From Eudoraea sp. (lineage in GTDB: Bacteria > Bacteroidota > Bacteroidia > Flavobacteriales > Flavobacteriaceae): a stretch of 5,171 nucleotides of DNA. Below, piece by piece: positions 1 to 5,171 of this stretch (within the stretch, counting starts at the first letter, position 1; every line of letters begins with the position of its first letter). The position numbers were made by a program, and so were the translations under genes. The notes under the pieces are model-generated. The model worked only from the letters and a program-made list of their open reading frames with translations. It did no database searches and was not told the DNA's origin. The stretch lies in the NCBI GenBank assembly GCA_024642325.1, contig JAHEBI010000217.1, positions 1 through 5,171 of the forward strand, read 5' to 3'.

Positions 1-1
1 G

Positions 2-1237
2 GCCCATGTCTTTGGCGATGATGCCATTAAAATTGCCCTGATTGGATGTGGTGGAAGGGGTACCGGGGCTGCTGCCCAGGCTTTAAGCACCAAAGAAAAT
101 GTAAAATTAGTTGCAATGGCAGACGCATTTCAGGATCGTTTGGATAACTGTTATGAAATCTTATCAAAAAAATTCATCGATACAGATAAAATTGCCGTTA
201 AAGATGAAGATAAACACCTTGGCTTTGACGCATACAAAGCTGCTATTGATAAAGCAGATGTAGTAATATTAACCACCACGCCGGGTTTCAGACCTATTCA
301 TTTTGAGTATGCCATTAGTAAAGATAAGCATGTGTTTATGGAAAAACCGGTAGCTACAGATGCCCGAGGTATCCGCAGCGTCCTCGAAACTGCAAAAATT
401 GCCAAAAGCAAAAAATTAAATGTCGTTGTTGGATTACAAAGGCATTATCAACGGAATTACTTAGCATGTCTTGAGGAAATAAAAGCTGATAAAATAGGGC
501 AGATCGTTTCAGGACAAGTGTACTGGAATAGTTCAGGTGTTTGGGTAAAAGAGAGGCAGGAAAACCAGACAGAAATGGAATACCAAATGCGGAATTGGTA
601 TTATTTCAACTGGTTATGCGGTGATCATATCGTGGAACAACATATCCATAATATAGATGTAGCAAATTGGTTTATTGGAGAATTCCCTGTACATGCCCAG
701 GGAATGGGCGGCCGAGAAGTTAGAAAAGGAAAGGAATACGGCCAAATATTCGACCACCATTTTGTTGAATTTACATATCCTTCGGGGGCTGTGATTTCGA
801 GTCAGTGCAGACATCAAAAAGGTTGTTTAGACAATGTATCCGAAAGTTTTATGGGGACCAAAGGTAAAATTTATACCGACTCACAGAATAAAGGGATTAT
901 CACAGGTTATAATGGGAGTATCATTTACGAACATCAGGGAGCTAATGACCCGAATCCCTATCAGACAGAACATGATGCATTATTTGCCTCCATTAAAGCC
1001 GGGGGAGTTATTAGTGATGCGGAACACGCGGCAAAGACAACAATGACTGCTATTCTAGGCAGAATGGCCACCTATTCAGGACAACTAATCACCTTTGAAG
1101 ATGCCTTAAATAAAGGAAGGAACCTGATGCCTGATGTATATAGCTGGACTGCCATGCCTCCTGTACTACCTGATGAGAACGGCTTTTACCCAATTCCTGT
1201 CCCCGGGGTCACAGAAGTTTTAGAAAAAATAGAGTAG
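2..1237 (+). CDS. Gfo/Idh/MocA-family oxidoreductase, 5'-truncated by window edge
   Basis: An NAD(P)-dependent dehydrogenase of the Gfo/Idh/MocA family, probably acting on a sugar, inositol or related polyol; the substrate cannot be read from sequence. The frame stays open to the left edge, giving 411 visible codons, so ATG 116 is internal: it lies after the first Rossmann strand. The nucleotide-binding motif GCGGRG is at visible residues 15-20 (nt 44-61), and the family EKP motif, whose Lys is the usual catalytic/cofactor-contacting residue, is at 114-116 (nt 341-349). The C-terminal domain carries GDHIVEQHIHNIDV (about 207-220), typical of a Bacteroidota/Planctomycetes subgroup with a His-rich active site. 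Members of this subgroup often have a Tat signal before the Rossmann fold, and the visible leading residues AHVFGDDAIK look like the end of such a leader, which is inference. It ends at TAG and converges on glpD. Family assignment is firm; substrate and export are not. Confidence 0.93.
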   Translation, partial: AHVFGDDAIKIALIGCGGRGTGAAAQALSTKENVKLVAMADAFQDRLDNCYEILSKKFIDTDKIAVKDEDKHLGFDAYKAAIDKADVVILTTTPGFRPIHFEYAISKDKHVFMEKPVATDARGIRSVLETAKIAKSKKLNVVVGLQRHYQRNYLACLEEIKADKIGQIVSGQVYWNSSGVWVKERQENQTEMEYQMRNWYYFNWLCGDHIVEQHIHNIDVANWFIGEFPVHAQGMGGREVRKGKEYGQIFDHHFVEFTYPSGAVISSQCRHQKGCLDNVSESFMGTKGKIYTDSQNKGIITGYNGSIIYEHQGANDPNPYQTEHDALFASIKAGGVISDAEHAAKTTMTAILGRMATYSGQLITFEDALNKGRNLMPDVYSWTAMPPVLPDENGFYPIPVPGVTEVLEKIE

Positions 1238-1307
1238 ATAGCAGACCCATAGTTTGATTTACAGAATAGTTTCCATTTCTGAGACATGCCTTTTTTGGAA
1301 AGTATTA

Positions 1308-2975
1308 TTAAGCCCGGTCCAATGAAAAAATGGAGTGTTCATCTATTTCCTGCAGCATTTTTTCCCTCCAGGAAAGGATTTGTAATTCCTCTGATTTAAA
1401 AACTTTTTGAAATTCATCCAAAATCGGATCCAGCAGGTAAGATACGCTTTCAATATCGAAATATAAACGTCCGGTCCTGCGTATAAAATAGTCCATTGGA
1501 GTAGCTATAAGTTCATAATTGATTCCATATTGAAGTTCCGCTTTTGCCATCCTTATATATGGATCTTTATCTTTCTGTTTGGAATAATATTCCAAAATAG
1601 TCTCAGTTTGTTTTCCATAAGTTGTTACCAGATACCAGGCATCATATTGTTCAAATCCTTCCGCTTTTATTCGTTCAAAAATTTCGGAGATGTACTTTTT
1701 GACATGTTTTGATTTTTTGAATTCATTGCCGCATAGCGGAATCTGATCGGTTTGACATTCAGGGAGTTCAATTCCTTCGTCCTCCTCCATTTTTTTCGAA
1801 AGCAGGTTAACCGCCCTTTCGGCCATCTTTCGATATCCGGTAAGCTTACCTCCCGCCATGCTTATAAGGCCGGTATCTGAAACAAAGATCTCATCCTTAC
1901 GGGATAATTCAGAAACCGATTTTCCTTCTTCATGAATCAAAGGTCGTAAACCCGCCCATGATGAAATAATATCTTCCATTTTCAAATAAATTTTAGGAAA
2001 CATATTATTAACTGCTGATATTAAATAAAGGGCGTCTGCCAAATCCAGTTTTACACTATCCTTATCCTGTTCGTAGTTGGTGTCTGTTGTACCCACATAG
2101 GTAATCTTACCTCTGGGGATTGCAAAAATCATCCGCCCGTCAGGAACATCAAAATATACAGATTGCTTTACCGGTAATTTTTTGTGTGGAAATACCAGAT
2201 GAACCCCTTTTGTGAGATGAAGGCGTTTCCCGTTTTTTGAATTATTCATGCTTCGCAATTCATCTACCCATGGTCCGGCAGCGTTTATCACGTAGGATGA
2301 TTTAACAGTGAATTCCTTACCGGACAAACCGTCGGTAATATGTACCCCCGAAACAATACCGGAAGTATATACAAAACCCGTGACCTCTGTATAATTCAAG
2401 GGAACTGCTCCGTATGTAAGTGCGGTCTTTATGTTTTCAATTGTAAGCCTGGCATCGTCTGTACGATATTCTGCATAGTAGCCTGCCCCTTTTAATTTCT
2501 TTTTGGGCAATAGTGGTTCCAGCTCTAATGCTTCTTTTTTTTCGAGCATTTTACGCTTGTCATCCCCGGATACCTGTGCTAAAATATCATAGACCTTTAA
2601 CCCAATGGATGTAAGCCATTTTCCATAGGACCCGCCCTCAATCAAAGGGAGCAGCATTTTTTCAGGAAGCACCAGGTGTGGGGCCAGTTTATGTACAATG
2701 GCCCGTTCAGATCCTACTTCTTTCACTAACCAAAAATCAAATTGCTTAAGGTATCGCAAACCACCATGAATCAACTTGGTGGATTTGCTGCTTGTTCCTG
2801 AAGCGAAGTCCCCCTTTTCGACTAAAGCCACCTTCAGCCCTCTGGAAGCTGCATCCAGGGCAATACCCCCACCGGTAATTCCCCCGCCAATGACTATGAG
2901 GTCAAATTTGTTTTTGGAAAGGTTTTGTATGATTTCACTTCGATCCAGATTTGAAAATCGTATGTTCTTTTTCAT
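1308..2975 (-). CDS. glpD: FAD-dependent glycerol-3-phosphate dehydrogenase
   Basis: Oxidises sn-glycerol 3-phosphate to dihydroxyacetone phosphate and passes electrons through FAD to the quinone pool at the inner face of the cytoplasmic membrane. The protein is 555 residues, a normal length for aerobic GlpD. The dinucleotide-binding motif GGGITG is at residues 30-35, with the ribose-binding Glu at 53 ending the second strand. The family signature GTSSKSTKLIHGGLRYL is at 60-76. Other family blocks are INAAGPWVDEL (about 230-240), GTTDT (295-299), SSWAGLRPL (338-346) and GGKLTGYRKMAE (375-386). A C-terminal DAO_C domain follows, with RRTGRLYF at 499-506. The RRTG form resembles Firmicute/Bacteroidota GlpD rather than the E. 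coli protein. ATG 2975 fits the family N-terminus, and a TAnnTTTG box lies 41 bases upstream. No glpK or glpF is adjacent, so it appears to be a single-gene unit. The gene looks intact. Confidence 0.97.
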   Translation of the reverse strand: MKKNIRFSNLDRSEIIQNLSKNKFDLIVIGGGITGGGIALDAASRGLKVALVEKGDFASGTSSKSTKLIHGGLRYLKQFDFWLVKEVGSERAIVHKLAPHLVLPEKMLLPLIEGGSYGKWLTSIGLKVYDILAQVSGDDKRKMLEKKEALELEPLLPKKKLKGAGYYAEYRTDDARLTIENIKTALTYGAVPLNYTEVTGFVYTSGIVSGVHITDGLSGKEFTVKSSYVINAAGPWVDELRSMNNSKNGKRLHLTKGVHLVFPHKKLPVKQSVYFDVPDGRMIFAIPRGKITYVGTTDTNYEQDKDSVKLDLADALYLISAVNNMFPKIYLKMEDIISSWAGLRPLIHEEGKSVSELSRKDEIFVSDTGLISMAGGKLTGYRKMAERAVNLLSKKMEEDEGIELPECQTDQIPLCGNEFKKSKHVKKYISEIFERIKAEGFEQYDAWYLVTTYGKQTETILEYYSKQKDKDPYIRMAKAELQYGINYELIATPMDYFIRRTGRLYFDIESVSYLLDPILDEFQKVFKSEELQILSWREKMLQEIDEHSIFSLDRA

Positions 2976-3016
2976 GTTTTAACAACTCAACGGAAATTAT
3001 TAATTATCCCCTGTGA

Positions 3017-3024
3017 CAAATGTA
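3017..3024 (-). promoter_or_regulatory. Probable glpD promoter, -7 element
   Basis: On the - strand this reads TACATTTG, a perfect match to the Bacteroidota -7 consensus TAnnTTTG, 41 bases before the glpD start. That would give a 5' leader of about 35 bases. The -33 element is poor: a TTG sits only 14 bases upstream and the 19-21 base position holds a T-run, so the call rests on the -7 box and its location. The rest of the 152-bp gap (2976-3127) is AT-rich, and I see no gene or convincing operator in it. Confidence 0.5.
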
Positions 3025-3127
3025 AAGCAATATATCCCCAATAAAAATGAACTGGTTTTATGTAAATGTTATGATTTATTGAATTTTTACTTCAAAAACC
3101 GAATAGAAATAGCAATGGGAAATTGTT

Positions 3128-3436
3128 TTAAGTTGGGGTAGTAAATTCATATTCCCTTTCAACATGGCAGATTCTTATTTTGTACCATTTATACCAGTCA
3201 CTTTTCCCTTTATCCTGAGCAGCCTGATGTTGGAGATTAGCTTTCCATTTTGATATAGATTCCAGGCTTTCCCAATAACTTATAGATATCCCTATCTCAT
3301 CTTTAGCGCTTTCAAACCCCAGATAACCGGGTTGGCTTTTAGCCAATTCCTCCATTTGTTTTGACATCAGGGCATACCCTTTATCCTGGGAATTCCGAAT
3401 GCTGGTAAAGATTACAGCGTAATAAGATTTTTTCAA
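3128..3436 (-). CDS. Antibiotic biosynthesis monooxygenase (ABM)-fold protein
   Basis: A 102-residue protein of the dimeric alpha/beta-barrel ABM superfamily. Members include small cofactor-free monooxygenases, haem-degrading enzymes and many of unknown role; the substrate here is unknown. Features typical of the branch are YYAVIFTSIR (5-14), the QPGYLGFESAKD turn (35-46), GISISYWESLESISKWK (49-65), a His at 70 in LQHQAAQ, and a C-terminal strand around RICHVERE (88-95). There is no signal peptide, so it should be cytoplasmic. The start is TTG 3436: no ATG occurs before Met24, which lies past the first conserved strand, and the frame is closed three codons upstream by the stop of the preceding gene. 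The 6-base gap to that gene implies co-transcription and probably translational coupling. Family is confident, the TTG start fairly so, and the function is open. Confidence 0.85.
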   Translation of the reverse strand: MKKSYYAVIFTSIRNSQDKGYALMSKQMEELAKSQPGYLGFESAKDEIGISISYWESLESISKWKANLQHQAAQDKGKSDWYKWYKIRICHVEREYEFTTPT

Positions 3437-3442
3437 AACAGC

Positions 3443-3799
3443 TTATTTAATAAATGCCCGTTCTACAAAATAATGTACAATAGCTTCTTTCATTAATACA
3501 GATTGCTCCCCTGCTTTTAAGGGTGGCAGTGTCTCCTTGATAATATAATGTGGCCAGCCTTCCTCATCAAAAAATTCAAACTCATAATACCCGTAGGGTT
3601 CCAATAGTTTACAAATGGCAATGTGCATCAGATTAACTTTCTCATCCTTTTTAAAAGTCCTGTGATATTGACCTAATTCCTGAATACCAATAAGGTAAAT
3701 AATACCATCCAGATCCAAGGGATCTCCATCTGAAAACCTGGCAGATAATTTTATTATGAGCTCCTCCCACCTATCCTTCAATTGACTATCTCTGCTCAT
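3443..3799 (-). CDS. Conserved-looking hypothetical protein, 118 aa
   Basis: I do not recognise a named domain, though the sequence reads like a well-folded small protein of a type I associate with Flavobacteriia. ATG 3799 is preferred over an open-frame TTG at 3883: the extra 28 residues are low-quality, and the TTG would lie upstream of the likely promoter box at 3815-3822. The 118-residue product is soluble and acidic, with no signal peptide or membrane segment. It begins with a charged helix (KDRWEELIIKLSARF, 8-22), then LDLDGIIYLIGIQELG (27-42), a KKDEKVNLMHIAICKLLEPYG stretch, an aromatic-acidic patch YYEFEFFDEEGWPHY, and LKAGEQSVLMKEAIVHYF near the C-terminus. It is the first gene of a two-gene unit with the ABM-fold protein, which might suggest a shared process, but that is inference. 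Confidence 0.8.
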   Translation of the reverse strand: MSRDSQLKDRWEELIIKLSARFSDGDPLDLDGIIYLIGIQELGQYHRTFKKDEKVNLMHIAICKLLEPYGYYEFEFFDEEGWPHYIIKETLPPLKAGEQSVLMKEAIVHYFVERAFIK

Positions 3800-3814
3800 A
3801 TATATTTTAAAATT

Positions 3815-3822
3815 CAAAATTA
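3815..3822 (-). promoter_or_regulatory. Candidate promoter -7 element for the hypothetical/ABM operon
   Basis: On the - strand this reads TAATTTTG, matching TAnnTTTG, 15 bases before ATG 3799, which would give a leader of only about 8-10 bases. No TTTG is at the preferred 19-21 base spacing; the nearest TTTG-like sequence is 27 bases upstream. The box is plausible from position and consensus only. Confidence 0.4.
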
Positions 3823-3870
3823 ATCCCGAACCATTGTATCGTAAAAAATCAAAGGTACAAATCAAAATTC

Positions 3871-3878
3871 TATATTTG
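3871..3878 (+). promoter_or_regulatory. Candidate cvpA promoter -7 element
   Basis: TATATTTG is a perfect TAnnTTTG match 15 bases before the GTG start of cvpA, implying a very short leader. No good -33 TTTG is at the usual spacing. The box overlaps a small inverted repeat, TTTGT-GCAA-ACAAA (3875-3888), which could be an operator or chance. Confidence 0.45.
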
Positions 3879-3893
3879 TGCAAACAAATTTTA

Positions 3894-4382
3894 GTGAATT
3901 TACTGGATATTATTTTAGGTTTATTACTGGCCTATGGGCTTTATAAAGGTCTGAAAAATGGTCTTTTTGTGGAAATCGCCTCGTTAGCTGCTATTGTAAT
4001 TGGTCTTTATGGCGCTATTAAATTTTCTTATATAGCAAGTAACTACCTTTCACAAAACATGGAGTGGGATGAAAATTATATAAAGTTAACTGCCTTCATC
4101 ATTACTTTTCTGGCCATAGTGATTCTCGTAAATATGGCTGGTAAAATACTTACTAAAATTGCAGATTTCGCCATGCTGGGATTGCTCAATAAAATTGCCG
4201 GGGGCGTTTTTGGTGTTATAAAAACTGCTGTGATCCTGGGCACCCTTTTGTATTTTTTTGAAAGTGTAAATTCATCCTTTAATTTAGCACAAAATAATAC
4301 CGTAAAAGAATCTATTCTTTATACCCCGGTTAGAGATATTGGAGCATTGGTATATGGAAACGTAATTGAGGCATTTGAATGA
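3894..4382 (+). CDS. cvpA: CvpA-family integral membrane protein, GTG start
   Basis: A CvpA (colicin V production) family inner-membrane protein. In enterobacteria the family is linked to colicin V production and to tolerance of envelope stress such as bile salts; its molecular activity is not settled. The start is taken as GTG 3894, giving 162 residues beginning MNLLDIILGLLLAYGLYKG, the canonical family N-terminus. A longer frame from TTG 3834 adds 20 basic residues and runs across the probable promoter box, so it is rejected. Four membrane segments are visible at about residues 3-17, 24-45, 65-83 and 101-122. Between the last two is the family block LGLLNKIAGGVFGVIK (95-110). A soluble tail of about 40 residues follows. 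It is divergent from the hypothetical/ABM operon and ends before a probable terminator. Confidence 0.9.
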   Translation: MNLLDIILGLLLAYGLYKGLKNGLFVEIASLAAIVIGLYGAIKFSYIASNYLSQNMEWDENYIKLTAFIITFLAIVILVNMAGKILTKIADFAMLGLLNKIAGGVFGVIKTAVILGTLLYFFESVNSSFNLAQNNTVKESILYTPVRDIGALVYGNVIEAFE

Positions 4383-4412
4383 CGGTTAAGTGGTGAAAAA
4401 TGCACTTCATCG

Positions 4413-4442
4413 AAAAAAAGGCCTTTTTTAAGGACTTTTTTC
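4413..4442 (+). terminator. Probable intrinsic terminator of cvpA
   Basis: About 30 bases after the cvpA stop. A6-G (4414-4420) pairs with C-T6 (4435-4441), followed by one G-A mismatch and two GC pairs (CC 4422-4423 with GG 4432-4433) around an 8-base T-rich loop. The A-rich left arm and T-run right arm form a typical Bacteroidota-style terminator. An alternative fold uses the perfect 16-bp palindrome A6-GGCC-T6 at 4414-4429. The remainder of the 4383-4536 gap is AT-rich, with no further gene and no clear TAnnTTTG box for the next gene. Confidence 0.6.
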
Positions 4443-4536
4443 CTAATTTCTTTAATATTACCAAGCTGATCTTTTTAATAAGGATCCAAGAGAACACCCC
4501 ACTCTTTCTTTACCCTACTTACAAATAGAACACTAT

Positions 4537-5013
4537 ATGAAAATGAGATTGCTTGCAGCTGTCTCGGTGTTATTTGTATTGTTGGCCGGATCTTGTAGTT
4601 CGGAGTCCGTAGAAAATGCAAATATTCCGATTTATGAAAATGCTGTCCTGGTGGAACAGGAATTATTGGGTATAGTTAATGACCATAGAAACGACTTAGG
4701 TTATTCATCGCTGCTATTCAGTAAAATTGCCTATGATTATGCCAATTCTCATACAGATTATATGATAGCCAAAGGCAGTCTAAGCCATGATAACTTTAGT
4801 TCAAGGGCCTCAAGTATTTCTAGTGAAGTTAATGCAGAGTATGTTGCTGAAAACGTCGCAAAAGATTATCCCGATGCCATTACAGCTTACCAGAAGTGGC
4901 TTGAGAGTCCTAATCATCGTAAAACAATGGAAGGGGAATTTACGCATACAGCGGTAAGCGTAAAAAAAGACGCCAACGGTAAATTCTATTTTACACAGTT
5001 GTTCTACCGATAA
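4537..5013 (+). CDS. CAP-domain (SCP/PR1-like) lipoprotein
   Basis: A 158-residue secreted lipoprotein with a CAP domain. CAP proteins are extracytoplasmic; bacterial members (YkwD-like) are mostly of unknown role, with lipid binding or peptidase-like activity suggested for some. The N-terminus is a short basic start, a hydrophobic stretch (5-17) and AGSC with Cys20, a somewhat relaxed lipobox; SSES follows, so an outer-membrane-anchored lipoprotein is likely. The CAP domain runs from about 38 to 157: VNDHRNDLGYSSL (47-59), SHDNF with His84, AENVA with Glu105, KWLESPNHR with Glu123, FTHTAVSV with His137, and TQLF at 153-156. These are compatible with the two-His/two-Glu CAP tetrad. ATG 4537 is chosen; ATG 4543 would also leave a signal peptide. 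It lies after the cvpA terminator and has no recognisable promoter box. Confidence 0.9.
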   Translation: MKMRLLAAVSVLFVLLAGSCSSESVENANIPIYENAVLVEQELLGIVNDHRNDLGYSSLLFSKIAYDYANSHTDYMIAKGSLSHDNFSSRASSISSEVNAEYVAENVAKDYPDAITAYQKWLESPNHRKTMEGEFTHTAVSVKKDANGKFYFTQLFYR

Positions 5014-5046
5014 TCTGCTCCGCAAAAATTTCTTTTCTTACATTTG
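5014..5046 (+). promoter_or_regulatory. Probable promoter of the 3-hydroxyanthranilate dioxygenase gene
   Basis: The -7 element TACATTTG (5039-5046) matches TAnnTTTG perfectly. A -33-like TCTG (3 of 4 matches to TTTG) sits at 5014-5017, 21 bases upstream, near the expected spacing. Transcription would start near 5052, giving a leader of about 50 bases to ATG 5104. The box follows the CAP gene stop closely, so the dioxygenase gene is probably transcribed independently of it. Confidence 0.5.
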
Positions 5047-5103
5047 ATAGGTAGTATTACTTTTAATACTTTCTATTAATATATTCCTTAAAATTAGAGC
5101 TCA

Positions 5104-5171
5104 ATGTCTATAAAACCTCCATTTAACCTGAACAAGTGGATTGAAGAAAACAGGCACTTATTAAAGCCCCC
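5104..5171 (+). CDS. nbaC: 3-hydroxyanthranilate 3,4-dioxygenase, 3'-truncated by window edge
   Basis: Only the first 22 codons plus two bases are in the window, reading MSIKPPFNLNKWIEENRHLL then KPP. The pattern PFN-x2-(R/K)W-I-(D/E)-E-x3-LLKPP is the characteristic N-terminus of 3-hydroxyanthranilate 3,4-dioxygenase, as in the Cupriavidus enzyme. This is a cytoplasmic, cupin-fold, Fe(II)-dependent enzyme that opens the ring of 3-hydroxyanthranilate to a semialdehyde that cyclises to quinolinate. It serves tryptophan breakdown through kynurenine and/or NAD synthesis. The iron ligands lie beyond the edge and cannot be checked. ATG 5104 matches the family start and has no Shine-Dalgarno, as is usual for the phylum. 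The call rests on one short but distinctive motif. Confidence 0.82.
   Translation, partial: MSIKPPFNLNKWIEENRHLLKP

Noticed and set aside
614..1046. Short open frames on both strands inside the oxidoreductase gene.
   Set aside because: They overlap a clearly conserved coding frame, contain no recognisable motif, and are shadows.
1270..1301. Possible hairpin TTTCCA ... TGGAAA between the converging oxidoreductase and glpD genes, as a shared terminator.
   Set aside because: Only a 6-bp stem with a 20-base loop and no following T-run on either strand; too weak to call. No better terminator is visible in the 70-bp gap.
1530..1712. A + strand 60-codon frame rich in Phe/Ile inside glpD, resembling a membrane peptide.
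   Set aside because: It is antisense to conserved glpD sequence; hydrophobicity arises from complementing Lys/Glu-rich codons.
2776..2982. A + strand 68-codon frame opposite the 5' end of glpD.
   Set aside because: Antisense of the FAD-binding region; no start context or promoter support.
3078..3096. TTGAA ... TTCAA hairpin downstream of the ABM gene as a terminator.
   Set aside because: AT-only 5-bp stem without a T-tract in the right place; AT-rich background explains it.
4810..5025. A - strand 71-codon frame opposite the CAP gene.
   Set aside because: Overlaps the conserved CAP domain and shows no domain or promoter of its own.
5043..5074. Alternative promoter TTTG (5043-5046) with TACTTTCT (5067-5074) at 20-base spacing.
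   Set aside because: The -7 box misses two of six consensus positions, whereas that same TTTG is part of a perfect TAnnTTTG box at 5039-5046.
1..5171. Defence system, mobile element, CRISPR array, tRNA/rRNA or riboswitch.
   Set aside because: No transposase, integrase, direct-repeat array, terminal inverted repeats, tRNA-like cloverleaf or known aptamer core was seen; gaps are short and AT-rich.

Overview
The window looks like ordinary chromosomal DNA from a member of the Bacteroidota, most likely a marine-type Flavobacteriaceae. The evidence is the low GC content, the lack of Shine-Dalgarno sequences, several perfect TAnnTTTG promoter boxes (the Bacteroidota -7 element), and proteins that read like flavobacterial versions of their families. 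There are seven protein-coding genes, two of them cut by the window edges. I see no RNA genes, mobile elements, CRISPR arrays or phage remnants.

Layout. At the left edge is the 3' part of a Gfo/Idh/MocA-family NAD(P)-dependent oxidoreductase gene on the + strand (to 1237). It converges on a full-length FAD-dependent glycerol-3-phosphate dehydrogenase gene, glpD, on the - strand (1308-2975). Upstream of glpD is a promoter-bearing gap of about 150 bp. Next comes a two-gene - strand operon: an unknown 118-residue protein (3443-3799) followed by an antibiotic-biosynthesis-monooxygenase (ABM) fold protein (3128-3436), which appears to start at TTG six bases after its neighbour's stop. A 94-bp divergent promoter region (3800-3893) separates this operon from a + strand cvpA-family membrane protein gene starting at GTG 3894. 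That gene ends in a probable hairpin terminator (4413-4442). Then come a small CAP-domain (SCP/PR1-like) lipoprotein (4537-5013) and, behind a clear TAnnTTTG box, the first 23 codons of a 3-hydroxyanthranilate 3,4-dioxygenase gene (5104 to the right edge), a step of the kynurenine route from tryptophan to quinolinate/NAD.

How the genes work together. There is no obvious single pathway. glpD is central glycerol/phospholipid metabolism, the dioxygenase is tryptophan/NAD metabolism, the oxidoreductase is probably sugar-related, and the rest are envelope or unknown proteins. Only the unknown protein/ABM pair looks like a tight transcription unit.

I found no convincing undescribed system. The points most worth a second look are the unknown conserved-looking protein and its in-frame, TTG-started partner, the compact divergent promoter region, and the small CAP lipoprotein, which appears to retain all four CAP-tetrad residues. 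Several starts differ from the longest open frame: the oxidoreductase is open through the left edge, the unknown protein starts at ATG 3799, and CvpA starts at GTG 3894.
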